From: Alistipes sp.
Lineage (GTDB): Bacteria > Bacteroidota > Bacteroidia > Bacteroidales > Rikenellaceae
Length of the DNA stretch: 62,978 nt
Direction: 5' to 3'
Assembly (NCBI GenBank): GCA_017505725.1
Contig: JAFVOR010000084.1
Span: 1-62,978 of the forward strand
The notes beneath the pieces were generated by a model. That model made no database searches, was not told the origin of the DNA, and saw only the letters and a program-made list of their open reading frames with translations. Position 1 is the stretch's first letter, and the number at the start of each line of letters is the position of its first letter. Shown here in pieces: positions 25,954 to 34,283 of this stretch. Made by a program: the position numbers and the translations under genes.

Positions 25954-26937
25954 TTATGCCTTTGTCTCCTCGATGACCATATCGTAGAGTTCACCAAGCG
26001 AGATGCCAGCGGTGCGAGCCTGCTTAGGTACGATGCTGCCACTCGACATTCCGGGGATAGAGTTTACCTCGATAAGGTAGGCCTTACCCTCTTCGGTAAC
26101 GATAAAGTCGATGCGAACAATGCCGCGACAACGACACGCCTTGTAGGCCTCCACTGCATCGTGTGCGAGCATATCGGCCCACTCCTCCGAGATTGGCGCA
26201 GGGGTGATCTCGTCGCTCATACCGGCAGTATATTTCGCCTCGTAGTCAAAGAATGCGTTCTTCGACACAATCTCCGTAATAGGCAACACAAGAGCCTTTC
26301 CATTGGCAATCAGTACTCCGCAGCCGAACTCTCGACCCGTAATGCACTCCTCTATCAAGACCTCGTCGCTCTCGGTGAATGCGAGGCGCACAGCCTCCTC
26401 AATCTGCTCCACCTCGGTTACTCGAGTTACTCCAAAGCTCGAGCCGCTTGCGTTAGGCTTCACGAATAGAGGTAAGCCCAACTCTGCAGCAATACTCTCT
26501 GCATCGAACGCCTCGCCCCTGTGCAAAAAGATCTCTTTCGCCACATTTATACCGCGCTCCGCAACGGCTCGCTTGGTCGAAACTTTGTCGAAGGTGATGG
26601 TCGAACTAACCTGCGAACACGACGAATATGGGATGCCCATCATATCGAGATAGCCCTGTAGCTTGCCATCCTCGCCTGGTGTACCGTGGATGATAATCAG
26701 CGCATAGTCAAACTCGTGACGCACGCCATCGATGGTGAGCGAAAAGTCGTTCTTGTCCATCTCATACTTTTTGCCATCGGTTGCAGTGTAGGCCCAACTG
26801 CGGTGGTGGAGGTCGATGACCTTCACATCATATTTTTCTCTGTCGAGAGCCTCGCTTATCTGGTGTGCGCTATTGAGCGCAATCTCGCGCTCGGAGGAGT
26901 CACCTCCCGCCAAAAGCGCTATCTTCAATTTTGCCAT
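25954..26937 (-). CDS. ddl: D-alanine--D-alanine ligase
   Basis: 327 residues. An ATP-grasp enzyme that makes D-Ala-D-Ala for peptidoglycan precursors. Seen: the N-terminal AGGDSSEREIALNSA, FVKPNASGSSFGV (ATP-binding loop), the central lysine/glutamate EECITGREF, and the C-terminal YLIEVNSIPGMSSGSIVPK with metal ligands. It lies 2 nt from nadD and 24 nt from the DUF3109 gene in the same operon. Confidence 0.96.
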   Translation of the reverse strand: MAKLKIALLAGGDSSEREIALNSAHQISEALDREKYDVKVIDLHHRSWAYTATDGKKYEMDKNDFSLTIDGVRHEFDYALIIIHGTPGEDGKLQGYLDMMGIPYSSCSQVSSTITFDKVSTKRAVAERGINVAKEIFLHRGEAFDAESIAAELGLPLFVKPNASGSSFGVTRVTEVEQIEEAVRLAFTESDEVLIEECITGREFGCGVLIANGKALVLPITEIVSKNAFFDYEAKYTAGMSDEITPAPISEEWADMLAHDAVEAYKACRCRGIVRIDFIVTEEGKAYLIEVNSIPGMSSGSIVPKQARTAGISLGELYDMVIEETKA

Positions 26938-26939
26938 AT

Positions 26940-27524
26940 CTATTTGTACAATCTGTTCTGAATTATATATTTTGCCACTGCTGAAGGGAGTTTGTCGATG
27001 AAATCTTCGTCGTCGGCAATAGCCTTGCGAATGTCGGTTGCAGCAAAGTCGAACAAAGGTGCATCGCTCAAGAAGGTTATCTTGTCGGCGAACTTTTCGA
27101 CCGAATATCCCTCGCGCGGATAGACCAAAAGGCGGTAGTCACGAAGTATCTCCTCGTACTCACGCCAGCGGTCGAAACTTTCGATATTGTCTGCACCGAG
27201 AAGTATCGAGAATTGCATCTGCGAGCCAAACTCACTACGCAGATAACGCAGTGTGTTGATGGTGTAGGATGGTTTCTCGAGGACAAACTCCACTGCCGAC
27301 ACCTTTATTCTATCGGGATAACGCGACGAGGCACACGCCATTTCGCACATCTCATAGCGCGAAAATTCGGGCGCAAGTTCCGTCGAACTCTTCAGTGGAT
27401 TTTGTGGAGAGACTATAAATATCAACTCGTCACACAACCCCTGCTCCACTACCCATTCGGCAAGGGCTATGTGTCCCTTGTGGATAGGATTGAAGGAGCC
27501 GAAATATAAAGCGATGTTACGCAT
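26940..27524 (-). CDS. nadD: Nicotinate-nucleotide adenylyltransferase
   Basis: 194 residues from the ATG at 27524. The upstream TTG at 27530 adds only two residues. YFGSFNPIHKGHIALA contains the (H/T)xGH nucleotidyltransferase signature. The C-terminal FDFAATDIRKAI is the ISSTxIR-like motif. NadD adenylates nicotinate mononucleotide in NAD synthesis. It is between gmk and ddl. Confidence 0.94.
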   Translation of the reverse strand: MRNIALYFGSFNPIHKGHIALAEWVVEQGLCDELIFIVSPQNPLKSSTELAPEFSRYEMCEMACASSRYPDRIKVSAVEFVLEKPSYTINTLRYLRSEFGSQMQFSILLGADNIESFDRWREYEEILRDYRLLVYPREGYSVEKFADKITFLSDAPLFDFAATDIRKAIADDEDFIDKLPSAVAKYIIQNRLYK

Positions 27525-27559
27525 TCGCAAATTAAAAATTAGGAGTTAAAAATTAAAAG

Positions 27560-28126
27560 TTATTTTGCGAGGAATGCGTCAATAATCGCTCTGGTGTCAG
27601 CCACTGCGGTTGCGAGGTCGTCATTGACGACCTTGTGGTCGAAGTGCGGAGCCTTCGAGATCTCGAACTCGGCCTTAGCCACTCGCTTGGCAATGACCTC
27701 TGCTGAGTCGGTACCACGACCCTCGAGTCGCTTCTGAAGCTCCTCAATCGAAGGGGGCATAATAAATATGGAGCAAGCCTTCTCGCCGAAGATACGCTTG
27801 AGGTTGATGCCTCCCATAACATCTACATCAAAGATGATGACATTACCCTTCGACCAGATGCGCTCCATCTCGCTCTTGAGCGTTCCGTAGCAGGTGCCTG
27901 CATATACCTCCTCCCACTCTACGAAGCTGTCGCTTGCAACCTTCTCGGCAAACTCCTCCTGCGAGAGGAAGTAGTAGTCTACCCCATTCTGCTCTACGCC
28001 ACGAGGTGCACGCGAAGTGGCAGAAATCGAAAACTCGAACTGCGTATAGTGCTTGAGCAGTTCGCGAACAATAGTGGTCTTACCCGAACCACTAGGTGCT
28101 GAAAATATAATAAGTTTTCCGTTCAT
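27560..28126 (-). CDS. gmk: Guanylate kinase
   Basis: 188 residues from the ATG at 28126. P-loop SAPSGSGKTT near residues 9-18, GMP-binding RAPRGVEQNGVDYYFLS, and IFDVDVMGG confirm the family. It phosphorylates GMP to GDP. The frame extends upstream into TTTTGCATT repeats, which are excluded. It follows yicC after a 166-nt gap filled with repeat copy 2; a yicC-gmk pairing is common in bacteria. Confidence 0.96.
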   Translation of the reverse strand: MNGKLIIFSAPSGSGKTTIVRELLKHYTQFEFSISATSRAPRGVEQNGVDYYFLSQEEFAEKVASDSFVEWEEVYAGTCYGTLKSEMERIWSKGNVIIFDVDVMGGINLKRIFGEKACSIFIMPPSIEELQKRLEGRGTDSAEVIAKRVAKAEFEISKAPHFDHKVVNDDLATAVADTRAIIDAFLAK

Positions 28127-28168
28127 AGCTGTTCTGATTCTGAATTTTGCATTTTGCATTTTGCATTA

Positions 28169-28250
28169 ATCCTGCTTCGCAGGCTTTTCCTCCTCGCGGC
28201 TCGGCATAGTGCAAACAAGTTTGCCCTCTGCTCTCGCTCCGCAGCGTCGG
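28169..28250 (+). repeat. 85-bp intergenic repeat, copy 2, with flanking TTTTGCATT runs
   Basis: From CCTGCTTCGCAGG to GCAGCGTCGG, nearly identical to copies 3 and 4. It is embedded in TTTTGCATTTTGCATTC-type low-complexity DNA on both sides (28131-28168, 28251-28292) between gmk and yicC. Confidence 0.85.
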
Positions 28251-28292
28251 TTTTGCATTTTGCATTTTGCATTCTGCATTCTGCATTTTGCA

Positions 28293-29165
28293 TTACAAAA
28301 TGTTGAGTACTTGCTCCTTGATCTTCTCGAGCTCATCCTTCATCTCGACAACAATCTTCTGAATGTCGTGCTGATTTGCCTTCGAGCCTGTGGTGTTGAT
28401 CTCACGACCCATCTCCTGTGCGATGAAGCCGAGCTTGCGACCTGCCTGCTCCTCGTTGTGAGCCACCTCGCGGAAGTATTTGCAGTGGTTGCTGAGTCGC
28501 ACCTTCTCCTCAGTGATATCGAGTTTTTCGATGTAGAATATCATCTCCTGCTCGAGGCGGTTGTTGTCGACCTCGACACCGAGCTTCTCGATACCCTCAC
28601 GGATGCGTGTACGGATAGCCTCGGCGCGTGCCTCCTCGAATGGAGTAATATCGTTGCGAAGCTTCTCGATGAGGTCCACACGGCGCAAAAGATCGTTAAT
28701 AAGTATCTCGCCCTCTTGCTTGCGGAAGTTGTCAAGACGATTGATGGCATCATTGACCACCACCATTACAGCCTCAGCATCTTCGTCAGTTATCTGCGCG
28801 ATGTCGCTCTGTACCACATTCGGCATTCTCATAATCGCAGGTATAAGAATATCGTATGGTGCGGTGAGGTTTGCGTATGTGAGCGCCTCGTCCATCTGCT
28901 GCAGATAGTCTGCAAAGGTGTGCTTGTCGATGCGCGAAGCCTCGGTAGCACCTGTCGATATTACCGATACAACCAAATCTACTTTACCACGCACTACGCG
29001 CTTGGATACGAGTGTGCGAATCTCATTCTCGAGTTCGCGGTAGGCTGCGGGCAATCTAACGCCAAGGTCGAGCTGCTTCGAGTTGAGCGAACGAATCTCG
29101 GCAATGAAAGTTTTGCCATCTACCATCACTTCGGCCTTACCGAAGCCGGTCATTGATTTCTGCAT
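28293..29165 (-). CDS. yicC: YicC family endoribonuclease
   Basis: 290 residues, the normal size. The N-terminal MTGFGKAEV and C-terminal GREINTTGSKANQHDIQ motifs are diagnostic. The DUF1732 region ends in VEMKDELEKIKEQVLNI. YicC proteins are reported RNases involved in sRNA decay. It is the first gene of the long minus-strand core cluster; a TATTTTTG -7 element lies upstream. Confidence 0.95.
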   Translation of the reverse strand: MQKSMTGFGKAEVMVDGKTFIAEIRSLNSKQLDLGVRLPAAYRELENEIRTLVSKRVVRGKVDLVVSVISTGATEASRIDKHTFADYLQQMDEALTYANLTAPYDILIPAIMRMPNVVQSDIAQITDEDAEAVMVVVNDAINRLDNFRKQEGEILINDLLRRVDLIEKLRNDITPFEEARAEAIRTRIREGIEKLGVEVDNNRLEQEMIFYIEKLDITEEKVRLSNHCKYFREVAHNEEQAGRKLGFIAQEMGREINTTGSKANQHDIQKIVVEMKDELEKIKEQVLNIL

Positions 29166-29203
29166 ATTTTTGACGTTTTATATATTCTATATAATAATTC
29201 GTG

Positions 29204-29211
29204 CAAAAATA
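29204..29211 (-). promoter_or_regulatory. -7 element for yicC
   Basis: Reads TATTTTTG on the minus strand, 38 nt upstream of the yicC ATG, matching TAnnTTTG. No convincing -33 element is seen. Confidence 0.55.
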
Positions 29212-29363
29212 CAAAAATAAACGGAAAACGGAAAACTGAAAGCGGAAAACTTTTTGGTTGTGCAATTTTATAGAGGAAGTTAGTGGTAGTTAGCGGTTGT
29301 TAGTGTGCACCATTCTAAATCACGCTAATAACCTCTAATCCCCTCTATTTTTCTCGGTGTATA
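29212..29363. other. Intergenic region with low-complexity repeats
   Basis: ACGGAAAACGGAAAACTGAAAG-like runs are followed by tandem GTTAGTGGTA/GTTAGCGGTT units and a partial inverted copy (GCTAATAACCTC). No gene is supported here. It separates the divergent yicC and the RNA B promoter. Confidence 0.5.
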
Positions 29364-29395
29364 TTTGCACTTTCGTAAATAATTTGCTATATTTG
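29364..29395 (+). promoter_or_regulatory. Consensus Bacteroidota promoter of structured RNA copy B
   Basis: TTTG at 29364-29367, a 20-nt spacer, and TATATTTG at 29388-29395. This is a full match to the TTTG-N19-21-TAnnTTTG consensus for the primary Bacteroidota sigma factor. Confidence 0.85.
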
Positions 29396-29597
29396 TAATC
29401 GAATTGCGGAATACGCAATTTCTATAGATGGCATTTAGGCTATTGTTTTGTTGATAAAACGACCAATTTTATTTAGCGAACAAACAATAGGCACAATAAA
29501 TGCCCTCGCCGTTTTGGCGTGGGTTGTGCTTTTGTTCGCGTGGGTACTTGGTCGTCCCTTTCAACTAAAAGTATATATCCACGCTTCTTCTTTTTAG
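29396..29597 (+). ncRNA. Structured leader RNA, copy B (divergent), with mutually exclusive folds
   Basis: After a small 5' hairpin (ATTGCG...CGCAAT) a rod can form: 29459-29466 with 29548-29555 (ACGACCAA/TTGGTCGT, comparable to ATGACCAA/TTGGTCAT in copy A), 29476-29484 with 29531-29539, 29491-29496 with 29524-29529, apical 29507-29510 with 29516-29519. A competing fold pairs 29430-29437 with 29497-29504 and 29440-29448 with 29482-29490. Near the 3' end, 29538-29546 can pair with 29576-29584, followed by TTCTTCTTTTT, an intrinsic terminator. The 3'-strand block GCGTGGG..TTGTGCTTTTGT aligns with the conserved block of copies A, C and D. The coding start is 63 nt further on. Confidence 0.65.
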
Positions 29598-29659
29598 TTA
29601 AGCGGTTGCTATCTGATACGCAACGATATTTATGTTTAACTAACAAAATTCAAATTATT

Positions 29660-30208
29660 ATGAAGAAGATTTTTTTAATTGTAATGATGCTTGTATTTGC
29701 GATTACAGCAAATGCGCAAACCGATGTCATAAAGTTTTTAGGTATTCCAGTTGATGGAACGAAGGCAGAGATGATTGCAAAACTTAAAGAGAAGGGATTT
29801 TGTCAATCGTATGGGATGGGGGCAGATGTTCTCGAAGGAACATTTAATGGAGTAGAGGTGTATGTTGCACCTGTTATGAATGGTAATAAAGTGCGAAGAG
29901 TTGCAGTGATGTATAAAAATCCGCTTGATGAAATACAGATTAAGTTGCATTTTAATAGATTGGTTGATCAATTTAGTAATAATGGCAAATATCAAGCAAT
30001 TTCTGAAGCTCAGAAAATCCCAGAAAATGAGAGAATCTCTCATCAAATGACAATTTATAAAAAACAATATGAAGCAGGATTCGTTCAATTACCATATAAT
30101 TCTAATAAAATAGTTACAGTACTGATAAGTGAACAAAGGTATGATAAATATCATATTTTGATATTTTATGATAATGGGTACAATACAGCCAATGGAGAGG
30201 ATTTATAA
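29660..30208 (+). CDS. Hypothetical secreted protein
   Basis: 182 residues from the ATG at 29660. Signal peptide MKKIFLIVMMLVFAITANAQ. The mature part (FLGIPVDGTKAEMIAKLKEKGF...) resembles small periplasmic proteins of Bacteroidota that start with a helix able to recognise a GIPVDGTK motif, but I cannot name the family. It is AT-rich, unlike the neighbouring core genes. The upstream in-frame ATG/GTG codons are inside the leader RNA and are rejected. A terminator at 30222 ends the transcript, so it forms a single-gene unit with leader RNA B. Confidence 0.75.
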   Translation: MKKIFLIVMMLVFAITANAQTDVIKFLGIPVDGTKAEMIAKLKEKGFCQSYGMGADVLEGTFNGVEVYVAPVMNGNKVRRVAVMYKNPLDEIQIKLHFNRLVDQFSNNGKYQAISEAQKIPENERISHQMTIYKKQYEAGFVQLPYNSNKIVTVLISEQRYDKYHILIFYDNGYNTANGEDL

Positions 30209-30221
30209 TTCTTCCATTTTT

Positions 30222-30246
30222 AAGCGACCTTGTGTCGCTTTTTTTA
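30222..30246 (+). terminator. Intrinsic terminator
   Basis: AAGCGAC (30222-30228), CTTGT loop, GTCGCTT (30234-30240), then TTTTT. It lies 14 nt after the stop of the secreted-protein gene. Confidence 0.85.
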
Positions 30247-30264
30247 TTGGGGTGAGGTGGCGAA

Positions 30265-30336
30265 TAGTGAATTTAGGGAGAATAGGGAGTTAAATTAGTA
30301 TAGCGATTAGATTATTGCTGATCCCTAAATTCACTA
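30265..30336. repeat. 15-bp inverted repeat
   Basis: TAGTGAATTTAGGGA (30265-30279) and its exact complement (30322-30336) are separated by 42 nt. There is no coding capacity. It looks like a remnant of an intergenic palindromic element. Confidence 0.6.
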
Positions 30337-30404
30337 ATTTCTCTGATTTTACTTTACTCTAAAAAAGCCAATGGCAAACAAAACTATGCACTTTGCACTT
30401 TGAA

Positions 30405-30800
30405 CTTGCTACCCTTTTCCCTTAGGTATCAGCCAATAGGACACATTATCATGCGTAGCAGGACCAAGTCCCACATTATCAACCGACGACAAACCGAGAG
30501 CAGAGGCTGCTTGCAGACTATGCCGAGGTGCGAAGGAGGAAGACCGAAGGTCAATGGGGGATTTAGGGGGTAATGTAGATACCTTATCTTTTTTCTTCGG
30601 CATCAGTCGACAATGGATGTATTATCCTGCTTTAAGCAGGACCAAGTCCCACATTATCAATGGGGGATTTAGGGGGTAATGTAGATACCTTATCTTTTTT
30701 TCTTCGGCAATAGCCAAAAAAGAAAAAAAAAGATTATCCTCCGTAGGAGGGCCAAGTCTCCCTTTTCAAAGGGAGATTTAGAGGGATTGTCAATATGGTA
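30405..30800. repeat. Composite decayed repeat cluster
   Basis: The block ATGGGGGATTTAGGGGG...TACCTTATCTTTTTT...CTTCGGCA occurs twice (30552-30602, 30659-30709). A more diverged third unit (CCAAGTCTCCC...GGGAGATTTAGAGGG) follows near 30750. ACCAAGTCCCACATTATCAA also recurs (30463-30482, 30641-30660). A degraded, inverted copy of the 85-bp repeat sits at 30481-30543. No gene is supported in this stretch. Confidence 0.65.
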
Positions 30801-30847
30801 GCTTACCCTTTTTTTGTTGCCAAAGGCACAAAAAAAGGGTAAGCTAC
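30798..30847. terminator. Long perfect hairpin with T and A tracts
   Basis: An 18-nt arm (30798-30815) pairs exactly with 30830-30847. The core is GTAGCTTACCC then seven T. The 14-nt loop contains a further TGCC/GGCA stem. It can act as a terminator in either direction or be a palindromic repeat. No gene lies directly before it on either strand. Confidence 0.55.
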
Positions 30848-30959
30848 TTATATCGCACCGCTACAACCGCATACCCTTGCTCAATTCCTTGCCTGGGGGA
30901 GTTCTGCAGGAGCTGGTCGTATAAGACTTACCCGAGGTGCAAAAGTAGAACTTTTTTTA

Positions 30960-30967
30960 TATCTTTG
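30960..30967 (+). promoter_or_regulatory. -7 element for mltG
   Basis: TATCTTTG, 8 nt upstream of the first ATG at 30976. Transcription would begin almost at the start codon, so either translation starts at a later ATG (30985) or the mRNA is leaderless or nearly so. Confidence 0.6.
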
Positions 30968-30975
30968 CAAAAAAA

Positions 30976-32016
30976 ATGAGAAAAATGATGAAAAAAAATC
31001 TCCATCGTCCGCTGAAAGGGGTGGCTGCACTGGCAATATTAACTCTACTTTCTGTGGTGGTTGCCTACTTTGCTTTCTATGGCAAAGCCTTTGATAATGA
31101 GACCAATATATATATTACAAATTCTACAACATACGACGATATTAAGGGTGCTTTAACCCCATCTCTCCGCTCTGGGCTGCACAGTGTCGCATTTGACTTT
31201 TACGCCAAGAGATTGAAGCTCGAAAGCCGATATGAACCCGGATTCTACAAATTTTCTGAGGGCGAAAGTGTAATTCGTGTGGTGCGTCGATTGGTTTTAG
31301 GGGAGCAGACTCCTGTGCTGCTCCGTATTGGCGAGGCTCGCACTCTGCCACAACTCGCCGGTAAGATAGCTTCGCAAATCGAGGCGGACTCCGCTACCCT
31401 ACTCTCTGCGATGCGCAACACGGAACTTCGCAAAGAGCTCGGGTTGGTTAAGGATAGCACGATTGCGATATTCATTCCAAACAGCTATCAAATCCATTGG
31501 AATGTATCCCCCGAGAATCTGTTGTATCGCATCCATCGCGAATACTCTCGTTTTTGGAATGAGGAGCGCACCGCAAAACTCAAGCGTTGCGGACTCACCA
31601 AGTATCAGGCTATGACCCTCGCCTCGATAGTTTATGAGGAGGTGAAGATTCCGTCGGAGATGCGAATGATTGCAGGCGTATACCTCAATCGCTTGCGTCG
31701 TGGCATAGCTCTTGGAGCTTGCCCTACAATCAAGTATGCAATTGGTGATTTTGCGCTCAAGCGCATACTACACAAGCATTTACGCTACCGTTCTCCGTTC
31801 AATACCTACATCAACCGAGGCTTGCCTCCGGCGCCAATTTGTGTACCGAGTATCGAGGCGATAGATGCGGTATTGAACTATTCGGAGCACGACTATCTCT
31901 ACTTCTGCGCACGCCCTGAACTCGACGGACGACACAACTTTGCACGAACATTGCGCGAACACAATGTCAATGCCCGCAAATATTCGGAGGCAATAAATAG
32001 GCTCGGAATAAAATAA
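30976..32016 (+). CDS. mltG: Endolytic murein transglycosylase MltG (YceG-like)
   Basis: 346 residues. One N-terminal membrane helix (about 17-36) anchors a periplasmic YceG/LysM-like region. The catalytic domain contains LASIVYEEVKIPSEM with the glutamate of the family, then VYLNRLRRGIALGACPTIKYA, SPFNTYINRGLPPAPICVPS and YLYFCARPELDGRHNFARTL. MltG cleaves nascent glycan strands and limits their length. It is followed 38 nt later by the DUF4199 gene. Confidence 0.94.
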   Translation: MRKMMKKNLHRPLKGVAALAILTLLSVVVAYFAFYGKAFDNETNIYITNSTTYDDIKGALTPSLRSGLHSVAFDFYAKRLKLESRYEPGFYKFSEGESVIRVVRRLVLGEQTPVLLRIGEARTLPQLAGKIASQIEADSATLLSAMRNTELRKELGLVKDSTIAIFIPNSYQIHWNVSPENLLYRIHREYSRFWNEERTAKLKRCGLTKYQAMTLASIVYEEVKIPSEMRMIAGVYLNRLRRGIALGACPTIKYAIGDFALKRILHKHLRYRSPFNTYINRGLPPAPICVPSIEAIDAVLNYSEHDYLYFCARPELDGRHNFARTLREHNVNARKYSEAINRLGIK

Positions 32017-32054
32017 TTTTGCTATATTTGCACTAATAAATTAAATTTTAAGAT

Positions 32055-32657
32055 ATGAAAACTTCTGTTTTGTGGAACGATATCCTGACTAAAGGAGCGA
32101 TTCTTGGTGGCGTGATGTTGGCTTCGAATATAGCCGAAACTTCGATGCTTATCTATGGTGGCACAATAGGTTGGATGGGCGCAATGTCCATCGAGTGCTT
32201 GGCTGTTATGGCGCTCTATTGCTATCTAATCTATCGCTTTACCTCGAACTACGCAAAGCTCGTTATATCAGAGCGTAAGGATATGCCATATTTCACTTAT
32301 GGAAATGGTTACTCCTATGCTGTGATGATATCGATTTTGGCTGGCGTAATCACAGCTCTCGGCAGTCACATATTCCTTAATTATGTTGTGGGTTATGACA
32401 ACTATGTAACTGCTACAATCAACATCGCACAAAGTGCTATTTCGCAGGCGGAACTCCCTTCGGCTATGGTCGGACAGTACGAGCAGATGCTCTCGGCTAT
32501 TCAGCAGCAGGAGGCTCCATCGATGATGAGCAGACTCTTCGGCTCAATCTGGACATACTTGTTGGCAGGCTCATTTGTGGGCTTGATTGTAGCAGCATTC
32601 ACCAAGCGTGAGCCTCAGATGTTCGACAACCAAAACGAGCAGAACGATGAGCAATAA
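32055..32657 (+). CDS. DUF4199 family membrane protein
   Basis: 200 residues with four hydrophobic segments (about 15-33, 38-62, 90-112, 165-185). This is the layout of DUF4199, a Bacteroidota family of unknown function commonly found just upstream of a GT2 glycosyltransferase, as here. The 3' end overlaps the next gene by 11 nt, indicating translational coupling. Confidence 0.85.
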   Translation: MKTSVLWNDILTKGAILGGVMLASNIAETSMLIYGGTIGWMGAMSIECLAVMALYCYLIYRFTSNYAKLVISERKDMPYFTYGNGYSYAVMISILAGVITALGSHIFLNYVVGYDNYVTATINIAQSAISQAELPSAMVGQYEQMLSAIQQQEAPSMMSRLFGSIWTYLLAGSFVGLIVAAFTKREPQMFDNQNEQNDEQ

Positions 32658-33609
32658 GATAGATGTATCGGTGGTTGTCCCTCTCTACAATGAGGAGGAG
32701 TCGCTGCCTGAGTTGATGGCGTGGATCAAGCGCGTATGCGACGAGCACGCACTCGCGTACGAGGTAATAATGGTAGACGATGGCTCTACCGACTCTTCGT
32801 GGAGTGTTGTAGAGTCGCTCAAGGCGGAGTATGGCGAGACACTAAAGGCTATCCGCTTTGCCCGAAACTATGGTAAGTCGGCTGCGCTCTATTGCGGTTT
32901 CGAGGCCGCAGAGGGCGAGGTGGTATTCACGATGGATGCCGATTTGCAGGACTCGCCTGACGAGATACCCGAGATGCGACGAATGATCTTGGAAGAGGGC
33001 TATGACCTCGTATCGGGATGGAAGAAGCGTCGCTATGACCCTATCTCGAAGCGTTGGCCAAGCAAGTTTTTCAATGCCACCGCACGCGTTGTGTCGGGCA
33101 TCAAGCTGCACGACTTCAACTGCGGACTCAAGTGCTATCGCAAGAAGGTTGTAAAGAGTATTGAGGTCTATGGCGAGATGCACCGTTACATTCCAATACT
33201 TGCCAAACACGCTGGTTTCAAGCGCATTGGCGAGAAGGAAGTGCAACATCAGGCACGCAAATATGGCGTATCGAAGTTTGGAATCGAGCGAATGGTCAAG
33301 GGTTATCTCGACCTCATTTCGGTGACATTTATGTCACGATTTGGTCGTTCTCCTATGTACTTCTTCGGCTCACTTGGCACGCTGATGTTCCTCATTGGCG
33401 GATTCACTACAATATGGGTTATTGCAAGCAAGCTCTACAAGCAGATATTCAATCTACCTTTGCGTGCAGTGACCGATCAGCCACTCTTCTATCTCGCAAT
33501 TTTGACTATTGTGCTTGGTGTGCAGTTGTTCCTTGCGGGATTCCTGGGTGAGCTTATTAACAGAAACTCAACAGATAGAAACAAATATTTAATAGACGAA
33601 AGATTATGA
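32647..33609 (+). CDS. GT2 glycosyltransferase (dolichol-phosphate-mannose synthase-like)
   Basis: 320 residues from the ATG at 32647. GT-A fold with VSVVVPLYNEEESLPEL at the N-terminus, VDDGSTDSSW, the metal-binding MDADLQDSPDE (DxD), and FNCGLKCYRK. Two C-terminal membrane helices (about 238-265 and 275-300) resemble GtrB/ArnC-type polyprenyl-phosphate glycosyltransferases. It probably charges a lipid carrier with a sugar at the inner membrane. An ATGA overlap links it to the DUF4293 gene. Confidence 0.92.
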   Translation: MSNKIDVSVVVPLYNEEESLPELMAWIKRVCDEHALAYEVIMVDDGSTDSSWSVVESLKAEYGETLKAIRFARNYGKSAALYCGFEAAEGEVVFTMDADLQDSPDEIPEMRRMILEEGYDLVSGWKKRRYDPISKRWPSKFFNATARVVSGIKLHDFNCGLKCYRKKVVKSIEVYGEMHRYIPILAKHAGFKRIGEKEVQHQARKYGVSKFGIERMVKGYLDLISVTFMSRFGRSPMYFFGSLGTLMFLIGGFTTIWVIASKLYKQIFNLPLRAVTDQPLFYLAILTIVLGVQLFLAGFLGELINRNSTDRNKYLIDERL

Positions 33610-34073
33610 TTCAGAGAATACAGACAGTTTATCTTTTATTGGCGGTAGTATTGATGTCGCTTACACTTTTCTTGCCGTTGGCGACGATATGGCAAGGTGG
33701 CAACGAGATTATTATAAAGGCTTGGTTTGCAGATGGTACGGTGGGCTTTAAGGCTCCCCTACCACTCTACCTCGGCATAATTTTGTCGGTGGCTACGGCA
33801 CTGCCTTTCGTTACGATTTTCCTCTGCAAGAAGCGTATGACACAAATTCGCCTTTGCGTATCGGAGATTGTGTTGTTGCTCGGCTCAGCAGCATTTATTG
33901 CGCTCTACTGCTATCGTATGTGCGATGTATTGGCGGAGTTGATGCAGGAGTTGAACTTTACGCTCGGCTTTGCGGCATTGATGCCTGTTGTGGCGATAAT
34001 CCCGATGGTCTTGGCTATTCGCGGCATCGCCAAAGATGAGGCACTTGTGCGCTCGTTGGACCGCATTCGCTAA
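33606..34073 (+). CDS. DUF4293 family membrane protein
   Basis: 155 residues starting MIQRIQTVYLLLAVV, the typical start of DUF4293. Four membrane helices (about 6-27, 53-74, 85-103, 118-140). Function unknown; restricted to Bacteroidota. Its ATG overlaps the TGA of the glycosyltransferase gene, so both are translated together. Confidence 0.88.
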   Translation: MIQRIQTVYLLLAVVLMSLTLFLPLATIWQGGNEIIIKAWFADGTVGFKAPLPLYLGIILSVATALPFVTIFLCKKRMTQIRLCVSEIVLLLGSAAFIALYCYRMCDVLAELMQELNFTLGFAALMPVVAIIPMVLAIRGIAKDEALVRSLDRIR

Positions 34074-34169
34074 GGAAAATAGCAATAAAAGCAAAATAAA
34101 TTTGGCAATAATAAAAATATTGTCTACATTTGCACCACCAAAAACGGAGATACTCCTATTTGGCACGAT

Positions 34170-34242
34170 GAATCCGTAGCTCAGCAGGTAGAGCACAACA
34201 CTTTTAATGTTGGGGTCCCGGGTTCGAGCCCCGGCGGATTCA
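34170..34242 (+). tRNA. tRNA-Lys (anticodon TTT)
   Basis: A 73-nt cloverleaf. Acceptor GAATCCG/CGGATTC, D-stem GCTC/GAGC, anticodon arm CAACA-CTTTTAA-TGTTG with anticodon TTT, T-arm CCGGG-TTCGAGC-CCCGG, discriminator A. CCA is not encoded. Confidence 0.97.
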
Positions 34243-34250
34243 CGGAGAAA

Positions 34251-34283
34251 GAGAACAGAAATTTCTGTTCTCTTTTCTTTTTC
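34251..34283 (+). terminator. Intrinsic terminator after tRNA-Lys
   Basis: A perfect palindrome GAGAACAGAAA / TTTCTGTTCTC (34251-34272) followed by a T-rich run, 8 nt after the tRNA. Confidence 0.85.

Noticed and set aside
30409-30603. 64-codon frame in the repeat cluster
   Set aside because: Encoded by degraded repeats, no homology, no start signal.
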